Of a DNA stretch of 64,000 nucleotides, positions 46,157 through 58,865 are shown one piece after another. The DNA is from Voacanga thouarsii (lineage: Eukaryota; Streptophyta; Magnoliopsida; Gentianales; Apocynaceae). The position numbers were made by a program, and so were the translations under genes. Below the pieces are notes generated by a model, which was given only the letters and a program-made list of their open reading frames with translations, did no database searches and was not told the origin of the DNA. The stretch covers positions 1,983,981-2,047,980 of the forward strand of contig JANUWF010003369.1 of NCBI GenBank assembly GCA_026120185.1, read 5' to 3'. Position 1 is the stretch's first letter, and each line of letters begins with the position of its first letter.

Positions 46157-46605
46157 ACCAGGATATAACTCTACATTTGCCTCTTCTAATAATTTAAGTA
46201 TCTCCCTCAAATCTTCACACTCTTCAGTTGCATTGTCGAAGTTATTAATGCCTGCAGCATCTTAAACCATTCAAACCATATCATCCCCTTGTACGTTCTC
46301 AATAGAAGGAATGTTGCTAGTTGTATTACTAGAAGATAAGTATGTTTCCTCATGAACACTCTATTTTTTTGTACCAAAGCATGAAACCCTATATTTAGCA
46401 ATATTGTTTGACCTCTATTGTACTATAAAGATACCTATTTTGGCAGTTCATACAAGGACAATAGATTTTGGTTCTATCAGGTTTGTCTCTTAATGTGAAT
46501 TCTACAAAGGCATCTAAACCCTTTTTATATTCATCATCTAAACGGTCTTATAAGTCAATCCACGATCGATCCATCTTCTTAATCATTTTTGTCGTATTTT
46601 TAGTC
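46157..46605 (-). pseudogene. CACTA transposase TNP2, N-terminal part
   Basis: Minus strand from 46605: MDRSWIDL, KGLDAFVEFTLRD, then YCPCMNCQNR, the cysteine-rich transposase-associated domain found at the N terminus of plant TNP2 proteins. A region with MVWM-like and acidic DNATEECEDL segments follows and ends ELYPG, which joins GCTKFS at 14292. Stops and at least one frame change are present. The start at the ATG of MDRSW matches the family's usual N terminus. Confidence 0.85.
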
Positions 46606-48459
46606 AACGTATATCATGCAATTGTTTAAAAGTATGAGAATATCATATTCCTAAATTATTAAAAGCATAAATTGATCAACACAAATTTAATTTTAAATTT
46701 TTGAAAAAATTTAACAGATTTTTCCCTTTAAGTACACGTTTGTCAGGCACTAAGCCACCTTAAGATGTGTCAAGAATTCAAGTTAACAAATGAAAAACTC
46801 ATTCAACACAATATAAATTCCTGGAAATAAAAAAAATCAGGCACATAAAAAGGAGAAGATGAAACATAAGCCAGCAATATGAAACAGGCATATAAAAAAT
46901 CACAGTTAAATATAGTTAAGTTTTACAAATATAACCAAAGAAAAAGGAGAAGATGAAAAACTGACGAAGGATGTGATTTTCAACATCATCAAAGGACCTT
47001 AGTACTTATATGATTATCACATTTCACGGAGTGAAATTCCACATTGGTAAATTTCCTTTTGTGTTCTAATGAACAATCTGTTTCAATTAGGGGTGTAAAT
47101 TTCTTACTGTTTGAGTGTAAATATTTTATATTTGACATGTTCAATTTGTGTAATTTTTGTTCATAGTTAAGTTCTCAAAGTTAAACCTGAAATTGTGCAT
47201 ACCTAAATTGGAATGAATTTTTGTATAAGAAGTTGCTTCTTGTTGTGAAGTGGTTTTAACTAATATGCTTAAATCCAAATGTTAAAGTCAACCCGTGAAG
47301 AAATGACTAGGAAACTGTAAAACAAATGGGTGATTTCAAAGTCTACCATAGACAGAGTCTATCCTTGGCCCAAGCAAAAACTCCATTACCAGAGAATTGC
47401 AGCTACAAATAGCTCTCCACAAATTCCCTTTTGCCAAGGGCCAAGAAATCACATCATTTTTCATCTTCTCCCAAAATCAAACCCAACAAGCATAAATTGC
47501 CAAAACATATACCCCTCAAATTTCCCAAAACATTTACTTGTTCATAGAATGCAAAACTAAAATTTCAGTTTACTAGTTCAAATGGATGCCTCATTTTTTC
47601 CCACTCAATCTAAACTTTCTACGCACAAAAACAACAAATGTCCTAAATATAAGTATAAAAGCAACTGAAACAAGTAATAGTAAAATTGGCTAATTAAAAG
47701 AAGGAAATGCTAAAACAAGAAAACAACAAAAGTTACCATTTATCAAACCACTGTGAATTTAAAGTTCATATCCTACTATAAAGATATCACTAACAAAAGG
47801 TCAAGATAATTGCAGTTTCAAGTAGATATGGCAAACCATGAAAGCATTCAAAAGTTACGTGTTTTAAGAATTAAATGTTCAGAGGGCTTCTTCAGGCTAG
47901 AATCTTACCATTAACAACAGAATTTAAAGAATAAAAAGGACCACTAATAGCTGTGAAGAATTATCTAAGGATTGGACTTGCAGGGAAGGGTTTAATTGAT
48001 GCAAGGCCAGACTTGTGATTCTCTAAAACCACAATGAAGGATATAGAACAGTTTCATACTAAATTGGTAGAAAACCAAGGAACAATTCTCAAAACAAATT
48101 AGATGAAAACAGAGAGCAAAAATTAAAAGAAATACATCAAAATTTTAATAGAAGCAAAGATCTTACCTTTAGGATGTAGAGGATGCAAAATGCAACTAAA
48201 ATGTGAAGTAAAAATCGACAGTCAGTGAAGAAGAAAGGGCCAAAATGAAGGCGTCGCACAGGAGAAGAAGGGGCTTAAATGAAGGTACCACGCTGGAGAA
48301 GCAAAAAAGTAAAATCCTGCCAGAGAAGAACGAACTGTGCTAGAGCAGGACTTCAAATGCAAGCCGTTGCAGAAGCAAGAAACGAAAAATGCAACAAAAA
48401 TAGGAGAAGAGTTCCTACTAAAATGAAATTTCTTAGGTTTTCAATACTAGATACAATGT
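46606..48459 (-). other. CACTA 5' noncoding region
   Basis: Lies between the tnp2 start and the right subterminal repeats and would hold promoter and 5' untranslated sequence or intron for the minus-strand genes. It is AT-rich up to about 48180. It then becomes purine-rich (48210-48430, AGAAGAAGGGGC-like words). No conserved coding signal; short frames at 47330 and 48279 are not supported. Confidence 0.45.
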
Positions 48460-48640
48460 CTAATAACTGTCGTATTAAATTTGCCCAATATGACGGTTAT
48501 TAATGGTCATATTAAATAATCAAAAAGGTCCTATTTAATTTAGCAAATACGGTGATTAAACATTAACCATCGTATTAAATTTAACAAGTACAATGGTTAC
48601 CAAATTAACCGTCATATTTAATCTTACTATATTAGAAAAA
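48460..48640. repeat. CACTA right subterminal repeats, part 1
   Basis: Alternating copies of AACTGTCGTATTAAAT, ATGACGGTTATTAA and ACCATCGTATTAAAT in both orientations, the same CGTATT core as at 8474-9020. Confidence 0.7.
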
Positions 48641-48770
48641 AAGCTTGATATTTTATTAATATTTATTCATATATATTACAAATATGACAAATAAATTTAT
48701 ATAAATTTTACTTTTACAATAATAATTATACATACAATGTCTATGTATGAATGAATTAATGATTATGATA

Positions 48771-48772
<2 letters not shown>

Positions 48773-48801
<29 letters not shown>
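48773..48801. repeat. (AC)n microsatellite
   Basis: About 29 bp of AC units within AT-rich sequence. Confidence 0.95.
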
Positions 48802-48804
<3 letters not shown>

Positions 48805-48949
48805 TTGTAATTGATAAAAATATTTCTAATTATGTTATGTAACATATTAATTTAATACTCAGTAATCGGTGAAGGATATATTATGGTCCATATAAACATA
48901 TAATAGAAAACTAATAATTAAATAGAATTCCATTTTAGCTCTTTAATAG

Positions 48950-49255
48950 AAATATACGACAACTTAAGATGTTTACAAAATTTTAATTGATAGATCAATG
49001 ATCTAACAATTAGAAGTATTTGTAAATTTAAAACAAGTTCAGTGACCGAATTTGAATGTCATTTGCTTTATTTTACCACATTTTTGGGTTAATATCATAT
49101 AATAGTAAGAAAACCTAGTGCAATTACAAATGTAAGGATATCAAATTAACGATCAAACCGTTGAATTTGTTAAAATCATTACCAAAAGTATTGTGACCAC
49201 ATTTGAAACTAATCAGATAAAATTTGATTTATTTCTTAATGATTTTATTATAAAT
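48950..49255 (-). repeat. Inverted copies of the 151-bp array unit
   Basis: The reverse complement contains AAATTCAACGGTTTGATCGTTAATTTG and CAAATGTGGTCACAAT, matching the order of words in the units at 5700-8470. There are about two decayed copies. They lie just inside the last block of CACTA-type subterminal repeats. Confidence 0.65.
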
Positions 49256-49603
49256 AGACTAAAACGACGACGACAATCATCGTATTAGGATGTTACGTCT
49301 TATTACTTGAACTAATACGATGGTACACAAAAAATAATATCAGCCATGATTTTGTTAACAAAATAAGATGGTTAGAAATAACCATTGTATCAGTCCGGTA
49401 ATATTCGACTATTAAAAAAAAATGATGTATTAGGTTTTAACAATTACAAACCGTCGTATATTATTGAATTAATATGATGGTTTTGCCATAACCATTGTAT
49501 TAGGTTTATTAATATGACGATTACATAATCGTCATGTATATTAGTTTATTACGACGATTTTGTGACCGTCATATTAACTTTCATTGCATTTGCCCTCTTT
49601 TGT

Positions 49604-49606
<3 letters not shown>
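49256..49606. repeat. CACTA right subterminal repeats, part 2
   Basis: Contains AACGACGACGAC, ATCATCGTATTAGG, AACCGTCGTATA, ATGACGATTACATAATCGTCAT and TACGACGATTTTGTGACCGTC. It ends CTTTTGTGAC against the TA microsatellite, without a clear TAGTG. Confidence 0.65.
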
Positions 49607-49639
<33 letters not shown>

Positions 49640-49735
49640 TACATATATCTGCATATATATATATATATGTGTGTATATATTGATATATACGTATATGTAT
49701 ATGTACAACACACATATACATATGCAGATATACGT

Positions 49736-49769
<34 letters not shown>

Positions 49770-49899
49770 TATATAAATTTGAATATACATATGAATATAT
49801 GAGTCTTGTATGTCTGTGTATATGTATATTTATATATGTGTGTGTGTGTGTGTACATATATTAATACATATATATATATATATATATATATGAATATAT
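49607..49899. repeat. TA-rich microsatellite, left part
   Basis: Long (TA)n tracts with embedded (TG)n and TATACG words. The YIYI-type open frames on both strands are artefacts. It continues at 62571 beyond the copia insertion. Confidence 0.95.
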
Positions 49900-51806
49900 T
49901 GAAGTATAAAAAGGGCAAAACATGCATACTGGAGCAATAAAACAAATAAATAACAAGGCATAACAGAAGGATTGTTATACTTCTGTGCTGTAATATTTTC
50001 TTAGGCTTTGAGTAAGATGTTTGAACTACTGGGGTTCCTTTTTCTCGGCTCGTTGAAGCTTCAGGATCAATGCCCGCAATGTCCTTACTTCTCCTTAGCA
50101 TGAACGTAGTTGCTCCTAGCCTTCCAGGATATTTCCTCTGTCAGAATGGTCAGTGAATACCAAAGGTGCAAGGAAAAAAGTTGTTCTCTATCAACAGAGT
50201 AAAAGGAAAAACAGAGAGAAAAAATGGTGGCTAGGTGTTTTCCTGAGATAATTGTTATCACAGTTAGCTGATTGTTTTTTAGGTATAAGTTTTCCTGATA
50301 AGCACAAGAAAAAAACTATGCCTACTCAGTGATATTTGGGATTATCTCTGAGTAAGGAAATTCAAATCTCTTAAACAATTGCCTAACCATCTAAAGAACC
50401 ATACTTGTTTAACTCTAAGCAAGCCAGGATCAAACATGGACCTTCGATCCATCTCATTGGGCTAACCTCAATCAATTAATCAACCCAAAAATGAACCAAA
50501 ACATTTTCTCAAGCCTTTTTTACCTAATTCAAATCAGGCTAACTTTAACTATTTAATCTGAGCTCAAGCCCTAAATAATTAATTGACCAACTAAACTAGG
50601 CCAACAAACAATTCTCTCTTTGGACATTTTATTTTATTATAGCCCAATACAAGAATTAGGCTAGCTGAATAAAATAAAATCCACTTATGATAAAGACTAA
50701 TTCCTTAACCCAAATATATCAGGACTTATGGGCTATCTCGGGGATCAAAAGACACATCCCTTGGCTACTAATATAACTAAAATACCTCTACTATACAAAT
50801 AGCTATATTTTATATTTTAAATATTTTTTAATCATCATAAGGAAATATTGACTTCAAGGACAATACTGCATTAGCAATGTCTCTGACCTACAAGTGTAAT
50901 AACTAAAATACCCCTTTACATATCGCTGTTTATTTAGAGAGGAAGAAGTGTACTAACACCTATCTAAAAGACATCTACCATCTTTAGATTTCTAGTCTAA
51001 TGATCCACGACTTCTTGGAATATTTTTCCTTTCCAAGGGAGCTATCCTAAAACAAACACCCAAGTCATGTTCCCTAGGGCCCTAGATATTTAGATAATTC
51101 GGATAGTCACAAGGGGCGATATAGTATAGAAGCTATCTTGTACAAGTCTGTCTTAACTAACTAGTTATATATACCCAACATACAAGTATATTAGTCATAT
51201 AATAGAACTTCCACTATAGTATATCAAAATATATACTCCTAGCTTCGTCAGACCACCAACTCATATTCAAGTCATAGAGTATACCAATACCCAACATATA
51301 AGTATATTTGTTCTACAATAGAACTTCAACTATAGTATATCGAAACATATGCTCCTAACTTCATCAAACTACCAACTCATACTCAAACCATAGAGTATAC
51401 GTCCATGCTGTAGCAGTAGTAGTCTAGGTTTCTTCCGTATCGTACTTTTAGAAATCACTGCTACAGGTCCAATTCTATGTATTCGAAACATACTTGTGTT
51501 ATGAAGTAAGAAGACTACTCGTTGGCTAAAGGTAAGCCATTCCTTATTTAAAATTCGTAACACAATAATCTTACCATGATGAGATTCCCATTCTTATCAA
51601 ATATGTTAAGTAACCCATGGTCCATACCTTACTGTGAAAGACCTCCATTCACATAAACTATTTACTTAAACATAATAGGTCTTTTCCAGCGAAATTATGT
51701 ACAAACGTGATGAAAAATTCACAAATAATTTTTGAGAATAAAACTTTTGTTAATATAAACCAAAATTACATCAGAAACGAAGTCTAAGAGAGCATATATT
51801 CTAACA
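49900..51806 (-). repeat. 3' LTR of minus-strand copia element
   Basis: 1907 bp, the counterpart of 60700-62570. A purine-rich tract (minus strand AGTAGGAGAT) borders it at 51807-51816. Confidence 0.92.
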
Positions 51807-51837
51807 ATCTCCTACTTGTACTATAAGACTACGTAAG

Positions 51838-53280
51838 TGTTGGGATTCGTGGACTCCTAAACGCGGAAAACATCTACGAATCCCTCCCGAGGACCCAAGT
51901 AAACGATTAAGAAGATCTAAGCTTTAAGAATTACCTCTGGTTGCTGTAATCGAAATCCTTCGATTCTGGTTGCGCTGTTGTACGTTCAACCCGAACAATC
52001 ACCAGACGCTGCAGTATGCGAACGTCCTCTATCGGATACACACCGCGAACTCACTCGATACCCAGGGAGTGCTAGCGCCTAGGGTTTGAGAGGTTTTTTT
52101 TTCTCTGGTAGAGAATGGCATGAATGTTCTCAACCGAAAAATTGGACTATTGAAAGACGGCTAGGGTTTTATTAAAAAAACCCTCGAACCTCTTAGAGTC
52201 CAACCCTAATAATATCTTATCATATTCTAATTTAAATTCAAATTAAATTAAAACTAATATGATAAGATTCTGCCATTATCTCGGTAATTTAACTAATTAT
52301 TTTACCGAGTCAGATTCTTATAATCTGGATATCATCCAGATTCATCGAACCTGGTCATCAGAAAAATAACCTAACAAGTTCGCTTATTGTGTGACCCTAT
52401 AGGTTCATTTAACACTGGCAGCGTGCCTAAATCATATTTAAATGGCCCACAAGTTATAAGCGGTTTCTAGCAAAACATTATAACTATCCAGGTTAAATGA
52501 AGATCGGTGATCTCTTTGAACCAAACCATAATTTTATATTTAGTCCTTTTGTCACACGATATCCAGATTAAGCATAAGGCACGGAGCATGTCATCCTTAT
52601 TAAGCGTAATCAATTATTTCTTGATTTCATGGTAGACTGTTCAAACAAATGATATCAATATCTTAGATTGATATATTTGAGCACGGCCATGCATTTTAAC
52701 AGATCTAACTTATCAAGGGGCCCATGGATATCTCTCCCATAATCGAGAGGGACAAATTCCTTCACAATCAATCATATTCCTCTCCTTGATTTATTCTATA
52801 TCCAACATGTAGTCTAATTTATTATCCGGTTAAAGACAACTTTAGACAATGTCAAAATATAGAATTTATCAAGTAAGAAACTATGATGAATTTAGGTCGA
52901 AGGACTTTCAATATTATTATGGCTAGAAAGTACTTATGACATATTCCATGAAGTACTCTCACAGTGGGTCATGTCCAATACAATGTTTTCTAACATTTAT
53001 TTATGTCTTGACTCGATATCACAAATATCCATGGCCAGTAAAACACAGCCATCAAGTCACAAACATACTAATCTTAATTTATTATTATTCCAATAATAAT
53101 CGATCAGGGACAGTTTTAGAATAGTCATTGTATTCATTGTAGGGTTTTACTATCAAGTCACGTACTTGATGACCAACAAAACAAAACCCACTATTCATGG
53201 AAAGGAAAGCCTCATATTATTATATAAAACATAATGACAATTGTATAAGTACAAATTGACTCTAGGGCATATCCCCAACA
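51838..53280 (-). mobile_element. Solo LTR inserted near the end of the copia RNase H gene
   Basis: 1443 bp with TGTTGGGAT at one end and ATCCCCAACA at the other, flanked by a perfect duplication GTAAG (51833-51837 and 53281-53285). On the minus strand it starts TGTTGGGGATATGCCCTAGAG, which resembles the start of the plus-strand copia LTR family (TGTTAGTGTTGTGCCCTAGAG), so the two are distant relatives. Confidence 0.9.
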
Positions 53281-53285
53281 GTAAG

Positions 53286-54880
53286 TCCGTAGGTACTTAC
53301 CCCTATAGCGTCTAAGTATTTTCTAAAGACTCTTTCAGCCAAAGGCTTGGTGAAGAGATCTACTAGATTATTCTCTGAGGTAATCTGTTTCAACATAATT
53401 TCTCGTCTCTGGATGTAATCCCGGATTAGGTGATACTTCCTTTTAATGTGCTTCCCTTTCTTGTAGTTCTTGGGTTTTTTGGAATGCGAGACTGCGCTAG
53501 TGTTGTCGTAATACATCATAATCGTCCTGTTTATCTGTGGCATGACTCTAAGTTCTGAAAGGAATTTTTGGAGCCAGACTACTTCCTTAGATGCCTTCGA
53601 AGTTGCCACATACTCAGCTTCCATGGTTAAGTTAAAAATGCAAGATTGCTTAATATTCCTCCGTGAAATAACCTCTCCAGACAAGGTGAAGACATATCCA
53701 CTAGTGAATTTTCTCTCAACCTTATCTGCCTAAAAGTCTGAGTCTGTGTATCCTGTAAGAACCAAGTCATTAGCCTTGTAAACCGACATATAATCTCTTG
53801 TTTCCTTGAGGTACTTTAGAATATGCTTTACAACTTACTAATAAACGTCTCTAGGGTTTGACTGATATCTGCTAACTACGCCTACGATAAAGTAGATATT
53901 TGACTTAGTGCATAGCATTGCGTACATGAAACTTCCCACAGCTGAAGCATAGGAAATTCTATTCATTCTATCATTTTCTTCTTGAGACTTTAGATAGTCA
54001 TTTGAAGAAAAAGATAACCCATGTCTACAAGAGATTAACACTCCCTTGCGTGAGTCCATGCTGAACTTAGCCAACATCTTGTCAATGTATGTAACTTGGG
54101 ATAATCCTAACATTCTCTACTTCCTATTTCTAAGAAGCTTAATTCTAAGAATGTTATTGGCCTCTCCCAAGTCCTTTATATTGAATTAACTAGACAACCA
54201 AAAATTAGTGGATGGCAATGTCCTTACATCAGTCCCAATAAGTAGAATGTCATCCACATATAGTACAAAAAAATCACGTTTATGCCTTCCAGTTTCTTGT
54301 ACACACATTATTCATCCTCATTTTAAAAAAAACCATAGAACTTTACAGTTTTATCAAAATGTATGTTCCAAACTCTTGATGCCTACTTAAGTCTATAAAT
54401 GAATTTCTTAAGTTTGCAAACCATATGTTCCTAGCCCTCAGCAATAAAGCCTTCCGATTGGGACATATAAATGTCTTCGCTAAGATAGCCATTGAGAAAT
54501 ACTATCTTGACATCCATTTGCCATATCTCTTAGTCATATAACATGCGATGAAAATGAGGATATAGATAGACTTAAATATGGCTACCGGGGAAAAAGTTTT
54601 CTCATAGTCGATACCTTTTTTCTGAGTGTATCCTTTAGCCATAAGTCTAAATTTGAAGGTTTTCATCTTCCCATCCACTCCTCTCTTCCTCTTGGATATC
54701 TACTTACACCCAATTGGTTTTATTTCTTTAGGTGAAGTTACAAGATCCCAAATCTGATTGAAGTACATAGACTCAATCTCAACTTTCATTGCTTCATGCC
54801 ATAAGGTTACATCGGCATCAGCACTAGCCTCCTCATATCTAGTGGGATCTTGTTGCTAATGGTCAGAAACTAGGTAAAAA
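53286..54880 (-). pseudogene. Reverse transcriptase and RNase H of minus-strand copia element
   Basis: Minus strand: the reverse transcriptase active site FVLYVDDILLI has its YVDD codons at 54249-54260. MLGLSQVTYIDKMLAKFSM and RISYASAVGSFMYAMLC follow (53838-54113). RNase H has the TMEAEYVATSKASKEVVWLQKF segment at 53262-53684. The frame ends YGLT and then a stop once the solo LTR is removed. Stops and frame changes are scattered through 54110-54880. Confidence 0.88.
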
Positions 54881-55513
54881 ACCTCTCTAGTCCATCTTTT
54901 TGGAACCCTAGATACCCTCCCACTACGACCAGGCTCCATTTATACAGGTTACTGAGTCTATGGCTCTTCTTGTTCTACAATCGGGTTTGAAGAAGTCGAT
55001 TCAGAAGATAATTTCTCATCGAGTTCCCACCTTGTTAAACCTTTAGTAGATGTGCTTAGATTATCCTCCAAGTATCTGGCATTAGTGCTCACTAGTACTT
55101 TTTGCTCCTTGGAATGATAAAAGTAACCACCATTTTTTCTTTTTGGATACCCAACAAAATAGCATAATTCTAATCTTGGTTCTAACTGTCTCCCATGATC
55201 AGTACATAAGTTGGACAGCCCCATATCTTGAGATGATTTAGACTTGGCTTATGCCCAGTCCACATTTCATAGGGCGTTTTAGGTACTAATTTGGAAGGCA
55301 CTAAGTTCAGAATATATGTTGTTGTTTCTAGGGCATATTCTGAAAAAGACACCAGAAGAGTAGCATGAGACATCATGCTTCGAACCATTTCCGTCAATGT
55401 CTTGTTCCTTCTCTTAGCTACTCCATTTTACTGGAGTGTCCCCAATGTAGAAAGCTAGGATACTATCCCATGTTGTGCCGCGTAGTCCTTGAATTCACCA
55501 AGGAGGTACTCTT
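54881..55513 (-). pseudogene. Integrase C-terminal part of minus-strand copia element
   Basis: Minus strand: GEFKDYAAQHG near 55470, then RRNKTLTEMVRSMMSHA, YALETTTYILNLVPSK and TPYEMWTGHKPSLNHLKIWG (55182-55397), and CYFVGYPK with GGYFYH (54958-55224). These are standard copia integrase and linker motifs. The gene is split at 55513 by a solo LTR and resumes at 57212. Confidence 0.88.
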
Positions 55514-57206
55514 TGTTAGTGTTTTACTCTAGAGGCAATCACTTGTACCATGTATATTGCATATTAAATTAATAAGAGGCATTCTTTATCTTTTAGTTTG
55601 ATTGTTATATCTAAATATGTGTACAAATCGTTAGATAAAGTCCCTAGTACAACACACTGTTAAGGAAATCATGATAGAGATCATGATATGAGATTCCTAC
55701 TACACTATGCAGTGTTTGTACTTAAATAATCCCCAGTCATAGTATTAATAAGATGGGACATTATTAATACGCCAAGACTAGCGCATGTTATATCTCTTGA
55801 TTGGATCAAGCGGTGGTTCTCATATCCGTGAGTATTAGGATACTCAGGATTAACGTGTGGATGCTTGTTTTGGAATAAGTTCATTGGATGACCTAACTAG
55901 GAGATAATCACTTGGATAACTATTTAGTGCCAGTGATAGAATCTCATTATAGCAAGTGTGCAAGTATCCATAGACTTGAGATCTCCAAGGTACTTTGTTT
56001 AACGAGCATTGTACTTTGATTCTAATCTTTGGAGTCTTATCTAGGACTGCCTATGGGATGGATATTGGGTACAACGTAAAGTAAACGAAAGTAGTTGAGA
56101 AAGTCAATAAAGGATTCACCACTCCTAATAAGGAGAGTATATCTCAAGGCCACTTGTAGAAATCATTACTCATGAAGTCCTTGGCCAAGGCGACTATGTG
56201 ATGGAAATGGTTCCAATTGATACACATATCGAGTAATGGATTTCTTGAACAAGTACTAAAATATTCGGGCCAGAATTAATAATATTCTGGAGGGAGTTGG
56301 CACTAATTCCATGCTCTAGACCGAATGAGATATTGTATGGTGAAAGGAGTTTATTGCACTGATAATTTGCTATTGAAAGGTTCATGTCAAGCCACTTGAC
56401 TTTCTGGATTTTTGGGTGGTCAAGAGTCATTGCTAAATGTCGCTCTTGATATGCTAAATATGGATTTATTAATTAGAGAATTAATAAATTTAATCCTTTA
56501 TTTTATTAAGAATTATTAATTCTAATATTGTTAGAATTAATTCATATTATGCTACCAATAAGACCAGGAAACCTAACGGGTCACACACAATAAAGGTTTG
56601 AATGCTCAAATATATTATTTGATAATATTGTGGGGTTAATCAAGAGAAGGGAATGTATTTATAGGTGAATTATAAGTTTGTTATAATTCATGAGACCTAA
56701 TTGTAATTAAGTAAACTTCAAGGACCAATTTGTTGACAATTGGACGTTGAAGGACTAAGTTGTAATTTATGGTAATTATAAATCTATAAATATAAGGAAA
56801 CGGTTTCCTTAGGGTAAGAGACACAGACTATTCACGCAATAACAAAGAAACCGTTTCTCTGCCTCTTTCTTGATCAAACCCTAGCCGTCTCTCTCTTATT
56901 AATAAAAACCCTAGCCTCCTAAATTCTACTAGCATAGAATTGTGAGATTGTGAGCGTTCGACCTTGTGTGGATTATCATTAGAGGGAGTTCTTTCTTGGA
57001 CTTCAGTTGAGCTGCTGTGAACCAGTTTTGTGATCTGGATCGCGCATGCGTTCTTGGAACAAGAAAAATTTAAATTCCGGCTTCAAGAGGTAATAAGCGT
57101 GATCTTCTCTTTTTCCCGTTTCTACTGCAAACCCGTGATCCATGGCTTGGATTTCTTGCTATTTTTCTCTACGTTTAATTTGTTTAATTAATTTAGAAAT
57201 CCTACA
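55514..57206 (+). mobile_element. Solo copia LTR inside integrase of minus-strand copia element
   Basis: 1693 bp, TGTTAGTGTTTTACTCTAGAG...AATCCTACA, with a perfect duplication CTCTT (55509-55513 and 57207-57211). It is in the opposite orientation to its host. It belongs to the same broad family as the LTRs at 26423 and 40244. Confidence 0.94.
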
Positions 57207-57211
57207 CTCTT

Positions 57212-57960
57212 CACCATGATATGATCATAAGGTCTTGATCAGTTTACCTGCCCGATACTCCACTTTAGCCTTAAACTCTTTAAACTTGTCAAATGAGCCA
57301 GACTTGCATCTCATCATGTAAACATAACCATACCTAGTACAATGATCCGTGAAGGTAATGAAGTACTCAAACCCCCTTTAGCTAGTGTAGACAGAGGACT
57401 ACACATATCAGTGTGAACAAGACTCAATATCTCATTGGCCCTATCTGCCTTTTGGGTAAACAACTTTTTGGTCATTTTTCCTATAAGGCAAGATTCACAC
57501 TGAGGCTAACTTTCTAATCTCAATGAGCCTAAAGGCCCATTATGAATTAACCTCTAAATCATGGTTGAGTTAATATGACCTAATCTTAAATGCCAAATAT
57601 ATGAGTTATTGACATTAGTCTTTCTCTCCCTGTTTAAAGCTTAAGATTGAGCATTGTTTAATTGATTGTTAATAGGATTAATGAAAAGTAGATTTTCATA
57701 CATGTGCCCAGTACATAAAACTTCTTCATTTCTACTGATAATTATACCAGAATGGAAATAAACAGAATATTATTGATTTATTAGTTTTGCAATTGAAACC
57801 AAAATTTGTTTAAAACCAAGTACAAATAAAATATCCTTCAAAATAACTATTCTATTACAATAAAAAACAAGTTCTAGTTCTTCCATTGTAAGGGCCCATA
57901 CTTGTGCTCTATTTCCCACCATAGTCTATATTTGTCATTCTGGAGTCTTCTTATCTTTCT
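57212..57960 (-). pseudogene. Integrase N-terminal part of minus-strand copia element
   Basis: Minus strand upstream of the break: the catalytic region ends with KTL-stop-SYHGEEY, where copia elements have LRSD-G-EY. Further upstream are weak pre-integrase and zinc-binding motifs (PLGSLRLES-like, CESCLIGKM-like near 57470-57530). In-frame stops are frequent. Confidence 0.75.
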
Positions 57961-58265
57961 AAACCCTTGTAAGGAGTTTTAAATATGATTAGTGGCTTCT
58001 GAATCAATAATCCAAGTAGAAGTTGATCCAATCATTGATATCGACTCTAGATAGAAAATATTACCTATGAGATTTATCTTAGCTTGAAGATTTGGGCACT
58101 TCTTTTTCTAGTATCCCTTCTTTTCACACTTGAAACATTTGCCCTTGGGTTTATCTTTAGATTGGGACTTGGGCTAAGCTGATGCATTACCCTTCTTCTT
58201 CTTGAACTTTCTGAGTTTGGGCCTAGTTCTTGAGGAAGAAGCAATTTTAGCCTTTGATTGTGGCT
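57961..58265 (-). pseudogene. Protease and CCHC knuckle of minus-strand copia element
   Basis: Minus strand: CFKCEKKGY-stop-KKKC near 58110-58150 is a CCHC knuckle in which the His is Tyr and the next Trp is a stop. STSTWIIDSEATNHI near 58000-58040 is the aspartic protease motif with Glu in place of the Gly of D-S-G. Both changes would abolish function. Confidence 0.82.
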
Positions 58266-58865
58266 TCATAACCTTCTCTGCCACTTGAAGCTCTTTATTA
58301 GCTCAGTTAAATTTATGTTTAACTTGTTCATGTTATAGTTCAACTTGAACTGAGTAAAAGAGCCCGGTAGAGATTTGAGAACCATATCCACTTGGCTCTC
58401 GGGGTCAATTATAGCCCCCAAGACTTCTGCTTTCTCAAAAGCAGTAATCATTTTAAGCATATGCTCCTTGACTGATGCTCTTTTAGCCATCTTGGTATTG
58501 ATGATCATTCGAAGTGCCTTCTGCCTCGCGAGCAGGCTCTTGTCAGCGAACATCGCAGCTAAATATGTACTTATATTGTAAGCAGTTGTCATGTGCTTAT
58601 GTTTGGACTGGAGGACATTAGACATGAACGCTAATATATAGCAGCATGCTATTTCATCAGCCTTTTTTCCATGTCTTTTCAGCCTCTCGCTCCTTATTGG
58701 TAGAACCTTCCCCGATGACCGGGTAAGTTTCATAGAGGACATACTTATACTCCTTGATTGTGAGTATTATACCCAAGTTCCTTTTCTAGTCCACATAGTT
58801 AGGACACGTTAGCTTATTCTCCCAGAGAATAATGGCTAAAGGACTGAAAGAATCTCCACTAACCA
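58266..58865 (-). pseudogene. Gag of minus-strand copia element
   Basis: Start ATG on the minus strand at 58865 (MVSGDSFSPLAIILWE), one stop near 58780, then an open stretch from 58742. It shows the UBN2/copia-gag pattern: DEIACCYILAFMSNVLQ, LARQKALRMIINTKMA, VKEHMLKMI, ESQVDMVLKSLPGSFTQFKLNYNMNK. It would form the virus-like particle. The start was chosen because a conserved-looking N terminus precedes the stop. Confidence 0.85.

Larger units (their letters stand above)
8474..49606 (-). mobile_element. CACTA (En/Spm) DNA transposon, nested and decayed
   Basis: The left terminus CACTACTAAAATACTGG at 8474 is followed by a subterminal array of GACGGTTT...CCGTCGTATT words. Inside are two transposase genes on the minus strand (tnp1-like 9380-11240; tnp2 split between 14292-11330 and 46605-46157). 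The same CGTCGTATTA-type motifs recur at 48460-48640 and 49256-49606, marking the other end. A clean right terminus was not found; the sequence CTTTTGTGAC at 49597-49606, next to the TA microsatellite, may be its degenerate remnant. The outer Ty3/gypsy block occupies 14293-46156. Without it, the element would be about 9 kb. Confidence 0.75.

Noticed and set aside
49549..50101. 102-175-codon frames rich in Ile and Tyr
   Set aside because: Products of the TA microsatellite fused to LTR sequence.
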